From contig JAVBOK010000079.1 in assembly GCA_031550605.1 (NCBI GenBank), positions 1 through 35,982 of the forward strand: a stretch of 35,982 bases of DNA, in the 5' to 3' direction. The notes under the pieces are model-generated. The model was given only the letters and a program-made list of their open reading frames with translations. It did no database searches and was not told the DNA's origin. The stretch comes from FLUQ01 sp031550605 (GTDB lineage: Bacteria; Desulfobacterota; Desulfovibrionia; Desulfovibrionales; Desulfovibrionaceae). Each line of letters starts with the position of its first letter. The stretch's first letter is position 1. A program made the position numbers and the translations under genes. Below are positions 16,161 to 23,375 of the stretch, piece by piece.

Positions 16161-16176
16161 AGCAACCTTTATGCCA
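16161..16176 (-). promoter_or_regulatory. Sigma-54 promoter P7 (to 15915 gene)
   Basis: Minus strand reads TGGCATAAAGGTTGCT, identical over 16 bases to P2 at 1060-1075, with exact -24/-12 spacing. Confidence 0.7.
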
Positions 16177-16215
16177 GCGCGGTGCGTTCCCGTGGGCTCG
16201 GATATGTCCCGGCCT

Positions 16216-16234
16216 CTGCCCAGGTTATGGGCAG
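16216..16234. promoter_or_regulatory. Inverted repeat D, candidate enhancer site
   Basis: CTGCCCAGGTTATGGGCAG matches repeat A at 17 of 19 positions, and the dyad extends outward into CCGGCC and GGCCGG. It lies between the divergent promoters P7 and P8, 40 and 67 bases from their -24 elements. Confidence 0.6.
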
Positions 16235-16300
16235 GCCGGAACCTTTCAGACCCGGGGCGGGCCGCCGGGGCATCCCACGCGCAACGACGGGGCGGCTCTC

Positions 16301-16316
16301 TGGCATGGAAAGTGCT
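16301..16316 (+). promoter_or_regulatory. Sigma-54 promoter P8 (to 16462 gene)
   Basis: TGGCATGGAAAGTGCT has exact GG/GC spacing with GTGCT at -12. The predicted start is near 16327, giving a 135-base leader. Confidence 0.6.
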
Positions 16317-16328
16317 TTTGTCTCCGAA

Positions 16329-16440
16329 GCTGTTGCCGGCGTTTTCAGGGGCAACAGTTTGCCGCGCAGGCGCGGGCGCTTCAGTGCCGCGTCGGCGCCG
16401 GAGCGGCGTCTGCTGCAAACCCCGATTGCGCGGGGTTTTC
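16329..16440 (+). ncRNA. Candidate structured leader RNA, copy 2
   Basis: It begins right after the predicted start of P8. CTGTTGCC pairs with GGCAACAG (16330-16357). The region then aligns with 8960-9055, including GCGCCGGAGCGG, and ends in a terminator-like hairpin, AAACCCCG with CGGGGTTT plus a T-run, just before the ribosome site of the 16462 gene. This looks like an attenuated leader or a small RNA. No known riboswitch class was recognised. Confidence 0.35.
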
Positions 16441-16461
16441 CATTAAACCGAGGAGTGGAGT

Positions 16462-17220
16462 ATGCGCGTATTCTGCATGGTTTTGCTGGCGGCGGCCCTT
16501 GTTGCCGCCGGATCGCGGACGGCGCCGGCCGCGGCAGTTCTGAAGGACGGGGCTCTGCATTATGAAGCGGGCGGAAAGAAAACGGTCTTTGCCGCCGACG
16601 ATGCTGTTGTGGAGCCGGTTCGGGGATCAAAACTGCAGTTTGTGACCCTGGATGAAGACGCGGCCAAACGCATCGGCAAGAACCCCTCCCTGCTTGTCTT
16701 TGACGCGTCCGGCGTTCTGGCGGCCGAGACTTCCGACATTCCGGACGTGGATATCGAGCAGATTTCCGACCTGTCGCTTTCGCCGGCAGGGAATATTCTG
16801 GCCGTCAGCCATGGAACCTGGGTCGTCAGGGATTGGTCTTTCCTCACCTTTCCCGGGTTGGCGCCGGCCGGCAAGTCGATCAGTCATCTCAGCGGCGGCG
16901 AGGACCGGGCGGATATCGCCTGGGTGGACGGCGACCGGGTGCTGGTCACAGTCCTCAATGAAAAAAGCGGGCGCACGTGCGGCGATTACGACCCCTGTGG
17001 CAAACGCTCGGTGGTCATGTACGGCATCCGGGCGGGCAAGGTGACCCCCGTCCTGGCGGGAACGGATCTTTGCGATTACGAACTGGGTTCTTTTGACGGC
17101 AAGGTCGTGACCGCGCACAAGGCCTGCGCCAAAACGGTCAAGGACTGGGATTCCGCCGACAGCATGGAAAAGGGCGTCACCCGGAGCACGATAACCGTTC
17201 CCCTGCCCGGAATGCGTTGA
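16462..17220 (+). CDS. Exported protein, paralogue of the 15915 product
   Basis: 252 residues. The signal peptide ends near APAAA. The middle has repeated strand motifs (DLSLSPAGNILAVSHGTWVVRDW, then IAWVDGDRVLVTVL) resembling blades of a beta-propeller or WD40-like protein. GRTCGDYDPCGKRSVVMYGI and GTDLCDYELGSF follow, with conserved cysteines shared with the 15915 product. That homologue is divergently transcribed, so the pair looks like an inverted duplication around a shared regulatory region. Function unknown. The CAP-domain gene follows after 38 bases and is probably cotranscribed. Confidence 0.72.
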   Translation: MRVFCMVLLAAALVAAGSRTAPAAAVLKDGALHYEAGGKKTVFAADDAVVEPVRGSKLQFVTLDEDAAKRIGKNPSLLVFDASGVLAAETSDIPDVDIEQISDLSLSPAGNILAVSHGTWVVRDWSFLTFPGLAPAGKSISHLSGGEDRADIAWVDGDRVLVTVLNEKSGRTCGDYDPCGKRSVVMYGIRAGKVTPVLAGTDLCDYELGSFDGKVVTAHKACAKTVKDWDSADSMEKGVTRSTITVPLPGMR

Positions 17221-17258
17221 TTTTTCCGCCGCGAAAATCTGTAACCGGAATCACGGAC

Positions 17259-18539
17259 ATGTCCCGGAAATATTCCGCTGCCCTGTCGGGTCTGGCGTTC
17301 TTCTGTCTGCTCTGCCTCTGTTCGGGCGCGTCGTTCGCGGCCGACCACGGCGGCTGGGAACGGGAAGTGGCGGAACGGATCAACGCGGAACGGCGCAAGC
17401 AGGGCCGTCAGCCTCTCGCCGTGCTTCCCGAGCTGGGAAAAGCCGCCGCCGTGCGGGCCGGGGAGCTTATGCGCAAGTGGGGCTCCATCCGTCCGGACGG
17501 CAGCGCCTGGTCCGCCGTGCTGACGGAACGGGGCCTGCGCTTCGCCCGCGTGGCGGAAATGTACAACACCGGTCCCCGAAGCCCCCGAAGTCCCCGCGAA
17601 TTCGTGGAGCGCAGGCGCGATTCCCCCTATATCGCGGGGCCGCTGTACACCGGGATGGGCGTCGCCGTCCGGCAGGGGCGCGACGGCAACCCGGTCTGGG
17701 AAGTGATTGTGCTGGAATCTCCGGGCGCCGGCCCCGCTTTTGCCAGGGAAACGCTGGGCCTGATCAACGCGGAGCGGCAACGGCGCGGCCTGCCCCCGCT
17801 TGCCGCCAGCGAGCGGCTGAACGCTGTCGCCCGCATCCGGGCCGGGGAACTGCGCACGCATTTTGAGGAGACCCGCCCCAACGGGCGGCACTGGTACACG
17901 CTGCTGAACGAAAAGGGCATCGCGTACAGTCTGGTGGGGGACGCCTACGGCCGGGGGTACGCCAGTCCCCGGGCGGCCGTGCGGGCATGGGTGGAGCGGG
18001 ATGCGGGGGTTCTGAGCACGCAGGAATACCGCGAGGCCGGCGTCGGGGTCTGTTCCGGAACCGGGGGAAAGACCTACTGGTACGCGATCGCCATAAAACC
18101 CAAAGACGGTTCCGCCGGGGTAAAGGCGCCGGATGCCGCGCCCCGGGCCACTGACATGGATGGCTACGCGGCGGAGGTTCTGCGCCTGACCAACGTCGAA
18201 CGCCGCAAAGCCGGCCTTTCCGCCCTGGCCCCTTCGGCCGTGATGGACACCATCGCCGGGGTCCGGGCGCGGGAGATCATCGGCAAATTCTCCCATACCC
18301 GTCCGGACGGCAGTTCCTGGAGCAGCCTGCTTGAACGCCACAATGTCGCCTGGCGGGCCAACGGCGAAAATATCGCGGCCGGGCAGAAGGATCCCAAAGC
18401 CGTCGTGGCGGCCTGGATGGCTTCCCCCGGCCACAGGGAGAACATCCTGACCGGAAAATTCACCCACCTGGGCGTGGGTGTCAGGGCGGACGCCAAAGGC
18501 CGGCTCAACTGGGTGCAGTGCTTTCTCACGCCGCAATAG
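17259..18539 (+). CDS. Exported protein with three CAP/SCP domains
   Basis: 426 residues with a signal peptide ending at ASFAA. Three tandem CAP (SCP/PR1-like, YkwD-type) domains lie at about 36-150, 160-285 and 300-426. Each opens with INAER- or TNVER-type helices and has RPDG or RPNG. Only the third keeps the family's cavity residues: FSHTRPDG, NGENIAAG and MASPGHRENIL. Domain one has GSIRPDG and domain two FEETRPNG, and both lack the GHR motif, so they are probably non-catalytic binding modules. The ATG at 17259 begins the signal peptide; a TTG overlapping the previous stop is an alternative. The role of bacterial CAP proteins is poorly known. Confidence 0.87.
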   Translation: MSRKYSAALSGLAFFCLLCLCSGASFAADHGGWEREVAERINAERRKQGRQPLAVLPELGKAAAVRAGELMRKWGSIRPDGSAWSAVLTERGLRFARVAEMYNTGPRSPRSPREFVERRRDSPYIAGPLYTGMGVAVRQGRDGNPVWEVIVLESPGAGPAFARETLGLINAERQRRGLPPLAASERLNAVARIRAGELRTHFEETRPNGRHWYTLLNEKGIAYSLVGDAYGRGYASPRAAVRAWVERDAGVLSTQEYREAGVGVCSGTGGKTYWYAIAIKPKDGSAGVKAPDAAPRATDMDGYAAEVLRLTNVERRKAGLSALAPSAVMDTIAGVRAREIIGKFSHTRPDGSSWSSLLERHNVAWRANGENIAAGQKDPKAVVAAWMASPGHRENILTGKFTHLGVGVRADAKGRLNWVQCFLTPQ

Positions 18540-18560
18540 GCGCGCCGCGCGAAACGCCGC

Positions 18561-18587
18561 CGGGCGGGGCCCCGCGCCCGCTTTTTT
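18561..18587 (+). terminator. Intrinsic terminator after CAP gene
   Basis: CGGGCG and CGCCCG with a GGGCCCCG centre, followed by CTTTTTT. It lies 21 bases after the stop at 18539. Confidence 0.7.
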
Positions 18588-18601
18588 CGTCCTCTTCCCG
18601 G

Positions 18602-18711
18602 CTGCCCAGAATCTGGGCGGCATGGCGGCTTCGGGCGGATACTCGCGCAGCGGCGCCGGAGCGGGCGTGCTGTGGCAAACCCGGTTTGCCGGGACGCCTC
18701 AATCCGGCGGA
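18602..18711 (+). other. Relic-like intergenic element
   Basis: It holds a degenerate inverted repeat (CTGCCCAGAATCTGGGCGG, 18602-18620) and then GCGCCGGAGCGGGCGTGC plus an AACCCGG/CCGGG hairpin, in the same order as the P8 promoter-leader region. No gene follows on this strand. It could be a decayed promoter-leader copy or a small RNA. Confidence 0.25.
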
Positions 18712-18770
18712 TACTCCGCCGCGCGGCGGACCCGCCGGAGCCTTTTCACGGTGGCAATGCGCTGACGGCA

Positions 18771-18806
18771 ACGGCCCCCGCGTTTCGCGCGAACCGCGGG
18801 GGCCGT
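18771..18806 (-). terminator. Hairpin after 19213 gene
   Basis: ACGGCCCCCGCG and its exact complement (12 bp) enclose a 12-base loop. It lies 20 bases past the stop of the minus-strand gene. Confidence 0.55.
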
Positions 18807-18826
18807 TCACGGCGGGAAGCAGCGAA

Positions 18827-19213
18827 TTATTCTTTGGTGTTGACGGTAACGATGTGCATGATGTCCTTGTCGTCCGGCTCGAACCAGATGCAACCCCAGC
18901 CGACCATATACGCGCCTTTGACCGAGTTCACTTCTTCCTTCAGATTGTGTTTTTGCAGGCATTCCTTGACGGTTTTGGTGAAAATGGCGTCATACGCCTT
19001 GCCGAAAGCCGCCGCGTTCTTGGCCTTGGGTTTGCCGTCCACGTTCAGGGGGTAGTCGATCAGCTTCGCGATGGCCTCGCGCTGGTCTTTGGCCACCAGT
19101 TCCTTGATCGTTTTGACGAATTTCAGGGCGGCGGCCTTTTCGGCCGCTTCATCCTGGGCCGCGGCGGGCAGGGCGAGCAGCAGGCAGAAAAGAAAGGCAA
19201 ACAGGGATCGCAT
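18827..19213 (-). CDS. Small exported protein, possibly NTF2-like
   Basis: 128 residues: signal peptide (RSLFAFLFCLLLALPAAA), then KFVKTIKELVAKDQREAIAKLIDYPLNVDGK, a helix (AFGKAYDAIFTKTVKECLQKH), and GAYMVGWGCIWFEPDDK. The helix, then 'YPLNV', then helix, then 'G.IWF' order resembles small periplasmic NTF2-like proteins; this is a tentative fold call. The start at 19213 has GAGGTG upstream and begins the signal peptide. Driven by predicted P9. Function unknown. Confidence 0.7.
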   Translation of the reverse strand: MRSLFAFLFCLLLALPAAAQDEAAEKAAALKFVKTIKELVAKDQREAIAKLIDYPLNVDGKPKAKNAAAFGKAYDAIFTKTVKECLQKHNLKEEVNSVKGAYMVGWGCIWFEPDDKDIMHIVTVNTKE

Positions 19214-19255
19214 GGGCACCTCGGTGCAAAAGGGTTGGTGAGTCTGCGACCGTTG

Positions 19256-19271
19256 AGCAAAAGGCGCGCCA
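19256..19271 (-). promoter_or_regulatory. Sigma-54 promoter P9 (to 19213 gene)
   Basis: Minus strand reads TGGCGCGCCTTTTGCT, with exact GG/GC spacing and a perfect TTGCT -12 element. The predicted leader is about 32 bases. Confidence 0.65.
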
Positions 19272-19341
19272 AACGGCGGCGATGCCCGCGGCGGAACGGA
19301 TTTCCGGGGCAGCCCGCGTTCGTGGCCGGGATGCGCGGCAG

Positions 19342-19360
19342 ATGCCCAGAAAATGGTCAT
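19342..19360. promoter_or_regulatory. Inverted repeat E, candidate enhancer site
   Basis: Minus strand reads ATGACCATTTTCTGGGCAT, 15 of 19 matches to repeat A. It is 71 bases upstream of the P9 -24 element. Confidence 0.45.
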
Positions 19361-19656
19361 ACGCGGACAGCCCGCTTTTGCGCCCCGTGCGGCACAAACC
19401 CGAAAATCCGCAACGGCATGCTGGATGCGCGGGCAAGCCGCGCGAAGAGGCGTGGGTGAGAGGGATGCGGAGGAAGGGGAAAAAAGCGGTCTCCCGTATT
19501 CCTCCGATCCGTCGCAGCGCGGTTTCAGGAATTTTTCGCGCCGCTCCACCATCCGTCAGGATTTTGCGCCGCGATACGCGGCGTACGGCAGCTGAAAAGC
19601 ACATTTTTCCGCTGCCGTTCCGTACACAATGAGGAGCGGAATTTTGCAACGAGGCA

Positions 19657-20601
19657 CTAGTGCCGCCCGGCGATGCGGCGGCAGTGGTTCAGGGACGCTT
19701 CGATCAGGTTGTCGCTGGCTTCCGGCGTTCTGAACGCGGAATGGGCGGACAGGGTGACGTTGGGCAGCGTCGTCAGCGCGTGCCCGGCGGGCATGGGCTC
19801 CGCCGCGAAGACGTCCAGCCCGGCGTGGGCCAGATGCCCGCTGCGCAGGGCCTCGATCATGGCCTCTTCGTCCGCCAGGGCGCCGCGGGCCGTGTTGATC
19901 AGGATGGCGCCCGGCCGCATTATCGCGATGCGTTCGCGGTTCAGAAATCCTTTGGTTTCGTCGCAGAGCAGGAGGTGCAGGGACAGCACGTGGCTCTGGG
20001 CCAGAAGTTCGTCAAGGGAAACGAAGGCCACGCCGGGGCAGGTTTTGGAACTGCGGTTCCAGGCGATGACCCTCATGCCGCAGCCCAGCCCCAGGCGGGC
20101 CATTTCCGCCGCGATGGAGCCGAAGCCGAGCAGACCCAGGGTTTTGCCCAGCAACTGGACGCCGTCGGTGCGCAGCCAGTTGCCGCCGCGCATTTCCCGG
20201 TCCATGTAGGCGAATCGTTTGGCCGCCGCCCACATCAGGCCGAAAGCGCATTCCGCCACGGACGTGTCGCCGTACCCGCGGATCAGATGCACGGGGATGC
20301 CCATGGCTTCCAGAGCGTCAACATCCATGTAGCTGCGCGCGCCGGTGCCGAGGAACACCACGTCCTTCACCTTTGCGCACTGCCTGGCGATGTCGACGGG
20401 AAAGGCCGTATGGTCGATGATCACGATATCCGCGTCGCCCACGACTGCCGGCAGTTCGGGCGGGGTGATGTCGGGCTGTTCGTTGATCGTCACAGCGATG
20501 TCGGTCGCGCGGTGGAGTTTGCGCATGATCGCCGCCAAAGCCGGGCTGGCGTCGACGAACACGGCGCGCAGGGCGGTGTTTCCGGAAGTGTTGCTGCTCA
20601 T
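19657..20601 (-). CDS. D-isomer-specific 2-hydroxyacid dehydrogenase
   Basis: 314 residues, normal length for the family. An N-terminal substrate lobe is followed by the NAD-binding motif GLLGFGSIAAEMARLG (about 150-165), INTARGALADE carrying the catalytic Arg, AGLDVFAAEP with the catalytic Glu, and LSAHSAF with the catalytic His. It should interconvert a 2-keto acid and a D-2-hydroxy acid with NAD(P)H in the cytoplasm; the substrate is unknown. It is divergent from the PrpR-type activator gene, which suggests a link to that regulon. The ribosome site is weak (GGGGTCG). No sigma-54 promoter was found upstream. Confidence 0.87.
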   Translation of the reverse strand: MSSNTSGNTALRAVFVDASPALAAIMRKLHRATDIAVTINEQPDITPPELPAVVGDADIVIIDHTAFPVDIARQCAKVKDVVFLGTGARSYMDVDALEAMGIPVHLIRGYGDTSVAECAFGLMWAAAKRFAYMDREMRGGNWLRTDGVQLLGKTLGLLGFGSIAAEMARLGLGCGMRVIAWNRSSKTCPGVAFVSLDELLAQSHVLSLHLLLCDETKGFLNRERIAIMRPGAILINTARGALADEEAMIEALRSGHLAHAGLDVFAAEPMPAGHALTTLPNVTLSAHSAFRTPEASDNLIEASLNHCRRIAGRH

Positions 20602-20810
20602 AACGACCCCTTGTCTGGCCCGTCCGCGCCGCGCGGCGGGTTGTTTTTCCTGCCAGTATCAAGTTCGCGTGCCTTCGTCCAGTCCGCGGCGGTCTTTCGG
20701 CGGGGGGATATCCCCGCCGCCGCGCGGTTTTCCCTTCCGCCCGTTTCCGGACGCTTTTCCCGCGGCGGCATCTTTGCTATGGTCCGCCAGATACAGTAAT
20801 CGAGGTACCC
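20602..20810. other. Divergent promoter region, dehydrogenase and activator
   Basis: 209 bases between two divergent starts. I find no convincing -24/-12 or -35/-10 element; the region is GC-rich with a CGCCGCGCGGCG dyad near 20623. Confidence 0.4.
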
Positions 20811-22688
20811 ATGGCCGTCATCTGCGTTCTGAGCCATCCCCCCAGATTTACGCAGCTTATCGAAAGCGTGGACTATCCGTTTCCGGAGTACATTTCCCTG
20901 CGCATCGTCCCCACCACCCTGAAGAACGTGGTCAGAAAAACCCTGGCCCTGGACAACAGCGGCGAAGTGGACGTGTTTCTCTGCGGCGGGGTGAACGGCG
21001 CGGCGGTCATGACCCTGCCCCTGCGGGCCAGGTTCGTCAACCTGGACATCACCGGATTCGACCTGATGGCCGCGCTGTCCAAAGCGGCCAAGCACAGCGG
21101 CCGGGCGGCGGTGGTCACGTACAAAAAGCCGATCGAAAGGCTGCGCTACGTGAAGAACATCTTCACCCTGGACGTGGAGGAATTCGTCTTTCACGACGTG
21201 GCGGAACTGGACGAGGTATTCAAGGCCATACTGGCGAAGGGCATCACCGTGGCCATAGGGTCCAGCCTGATCGTGGAATACGCGGACCTGTACAATATTG
21301 CCGGGGTGTACATCTATTCTCCGGACGGGGTGGTGCGGGCCATGGACCACGCCGTGTCCATCATCGATTCGGCCATTGAGGAACGCAAGAAGGCCGAAGA
21401 GTTCAAGACCATCCTCGATTACGCGCACAGCGGCATCATGGCCGTGGACCAGGCCGGGGTGATCAAGGTCTTCAACCCGGCGGCGGTCAAAATCGCCGGG
21501 GTCCCGGCGGAAAAAGCCGTGGGAAGCCTCGTTTCGGAAGTGATCAGCGACAGCCGCCTGGTGCAGGTAATCAAGAAAAAGGAAGGGGAATACAACCAGA
21601 TCCAGATTCTGAACGGCACCCCCGTGCTGACCAACCGCGTGCCGGTCATGGTGGACAAGGTGGCTGTGGGGGCTGTGGCGACCTTTCAGGATTTTCCCAG
21701 CATCCATCAGGCCGGGGACAAGATCAAGGACAAGAATCTGGAAAAAGGGTTCGTGGCCAGGGCGGATTTCAGCCAGATTCTGGGCGGCAGCGCGGCCATG
21801 CGCACCTTGCGGGAAAAGGCCGCCGCCTTTGCCGCCAACGATTTCACCGTGCTGATCACCGGGGAGACGGGCACGGGGAAAGAGCTGTTCGCCGCGGCCA
21901 TCCACAACGCGGGCAAGCGCAAGCACGGCCCGTTCGTGGCGGTGAACTGTTCCGCCTTTCACGAATCCCTGCTGGAAAGCGAGCTGTTCGGCTATGTGGA
22001 AGGGGCTTTCACCGGCGCCCTGAAGAACGGCCGGGCGGGGCTGTTCGAACTGGCCGACGGCGGCACGCTGTTCCTGGACGAAATGGGGGATTTCCCGCTG
22101 CATCTGCAGGCCCGCCTGCTGCGCACCCTGGAAGAGCGCACCACCATGCGCATCGGCAGCGACAGGGTGACGCCCGTGGATATCCGGGTCATCGCGGCCA
22201 CCAACCGCGACATGTTCGACATGATGAACGCGGGCCAGTTCCGGCGCGATCTGTACTACAGGCTCAACGTGCTTTCCCTGCACCTGCCGCCGCTGCGCGA
22301 ACGCATGGAGGACATCGTCTTTCTGGTTGAACGCTTCAGCGCGCAGCTTTTTCCCCATCTGGGCAAACGGACGGTCGCGGACCTGGGCGGGCTGCTGCTG
22401 GGCCTCGGGTATTCCTGGCCCGGCAACGTGCGCGAGGTGCGCAATATCATGGAGCGCTTTTCCAGCCTTTTCAGAAAAGGCGGCGACGCCTGCGCCGTCA
22501 TGCGGGACGTGCTCGCCGATTACGCGCGCGCTTCCGGTTTTCCACCCCAGGGGGGGGACGCCATCGCGGAGGTCATCGCCCGGTCCGGCGGGTCCAAAAC
22601 CAGGGCTGCCAGGGAACTGGGCATCAGCAGAACCACCCTGTGGCGCAAAACCCGGCAACAGGCGGGCAGGGGAAAGGCCGGGCGCTGA
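20811..22688 (+). CDS. PrpR-type sigma-54-dependent activator
   Basis: 625 residues. The N-terminal PrpR_N sensor domain (about 1-185) is the effector-binding module of propionate-catabolism activators. A PAS domain (about 198-310) follows. The AAA+ domain has GETGTGKE (Walker A, from Gly351), GAFTGA (398-403, sigma-54 contact) and GGTLFLDEMG (Walker B). A Fis-type helix-turn-helix, SKTRAARELGISRTTLWRK (about 594-612), ends it. The best target in sight is the convergent lyase-TRAP-hydratase operon, which has a sigma-54 promoter at 28727-28742. In PrpR relatives the effector is a pathway acid such as 2-methylcitrate; here it is unknown. GAGG precedes the ATG. Confidence 0.9.
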   Translation: MAVICVLSHPPRFTQLIESVDYPFPEYISLRIVPTTLKNVVRKTLALDNSGEVDVFLCGGVNGAAVMTLPLRARFVNLDITGFDLMAALSKAAKHSGRAAVVTYKKPIERLRYVKNIFTLDVEEFVFHDVAELDEVFKAILAKGITVAIGSSLIVEYADLYNIAGVYIYSPDGVVRAMDHAVSIIDSAIEERKKAEEFKTILDYAHSGIMAVDQAGVIKVFNPAAVKIAGVPAEKAVGSLVSEVISDSRLVQVIKKKEGEYNQIQILNGTPVLTNRVPVMVDKVAVGAVATFQDFPSIHQAGDKIKDKNLEKGFVARADFSQILGGSAAMRTLREKAAAFAANDFTVLITGETGTGKELFAAAIHNAGKRKHGPFVAVNCSAFHESLLESELFGYVEGAFTGALKNGRAGLFELADGGTLFLDEMGDFPLHLQARLLRTLEERTTMRIGSDRVTPVDIRVIAATNRDMFDMMNAGQFRRDLYYRLNVLSLHLPPLRERMEDIVFLVERFSAQLFPHLGKRTVADLGGLLLGLGYSWPGNVREVRNIMERFSSLFRKGGDACAVMRDVLADYARASGFPPQGGDAIAEVIARSGGSKTRAARELGISRTTLWRKTRQQAGRGKAGR

Positions 22689-22734
22689 CGTGCAGCCATC
22701 GCGCGCTTCATCATAAAGCCGCGCGCGCAAAAAA

Positions 22735-22759
22735 GCGGCCCCCGCGGGGCAAGGGCCGC
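22735..22759. terminator. Hairpin between convergent genes
   Basis: GCGGCCC and GGGCCGC with an 11-base loop that is itself self-complementary. It lies between the activator gene and the hydratase small-subunit gene. Confidence 0.5.
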
Positions 22760-22839
22760 GCACCCGCGAGGGGCCGGGGATTTCTCCCCCGCGGGGCGTG
22801 AAGCTCCGCCCCGGTTTTGCCGGCGTTCCGGCCGGGATG

Positions 22840-23343
22840 TTATCCGTTATGCGTCTGCGCCGCGCGCTGTTCCCGTATGTACGGGATCAGCCCCCCGGCT
22901 TTCAGGATGCGGGCGACCGTTTCCCCGGCCCTGACAAAGGTCCGGGTTTGGCCGCCGGCGGACACCGTTCCGTTTTCCATGTCCACGACGGCCTCTTCCC
23001 CTTCCCGCAGCGCCTCGGCCGCGCCGGGCAGTTCCACCAGGGGCAGCCCCACGTTGACCGCGTTGCGGTAGAAGATGGACCCGAAACTTTCCGCGATGAT
23101 GCACGAAACGCCGGCCGCCTTGATGGCGATGGGCGCGTGCTCGCGCGAGGAGCCGCAGCCGAAGTTCCTCCCCGCGACGACGATGTCGCCCGGTTTCACG
23201 CGTTCGGCCCAGGCCGGGTCAGCCCCGGCGAAACAGAAACGCCGCAGCACGGCCGGGTCGCTGGTGGTGAGATGCTCGCCGGCGATGATCATGTCCGTGT
23301 TGATGTTGTTGCCGAATTTCCATATTTTTCCCTGATGTCGCAT
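22840..23343 (-). CDS. Aconitase/LeuD-type hydratase small subunit
   Basis: 167 residues, the short swivel-domain subunit. It contains GRNFGCGSSREHAPIAIKAAG, the substrate-binding loop of LeuD, homoaconitase and dimethylmaleate hydratase (DmdB), then FYRNAVNVGLPL. It pairs with the large subunit encoded 32 bases upstream. It is the last gene of the operon. AAGGAG lies 7 bases before the start. The leucine-pathway role (3-isopropylmalate isomerase) is possible but the neighbours do not support it; a catabolic 2-methyl or dimethyl acid hydratase fits better. Confidence 0.88.
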   Translation of the reverse strand: MRHQGKIWKFGNNINTDMIIAGEHLTTSDPAVLRRFCFAGADPAWAERVKPGDIVVAGRNFGCGSSREHAPIAIKAAGVSCIIAESFGSIFYRNAVNVGLPLVELPGAAEALREGEEAVVDMENGTVSAGGQTRTFVRAGETVARILKAGGLIPYIREQRAAQTHNG

Positions 23344-23375
23344 GGAATTCTCCTTGTGAAAGCGGGGCCGTCCGG

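Larger units (their letters stand above)
19214..19656. other. 443-base intergenic region
   Basis: It holds promoter P9 and inverted repeat E, both for the 19213 gene. The remainder (about 19361-19656) shows no gene or strong structure that I can support. Confidence 0.5.

Noticed and set aside
16329..16440. Known riboswitch (cyclic-di-GMP or cobalamin)
   Set aside because: None of the conserved core sequences of those classes is present.
20598..22763. Minus-strand frame of about 720 codons opposite the activator
   Set aside because: Shadow of the PrpR-type gene; no motifs and no ribosome site.
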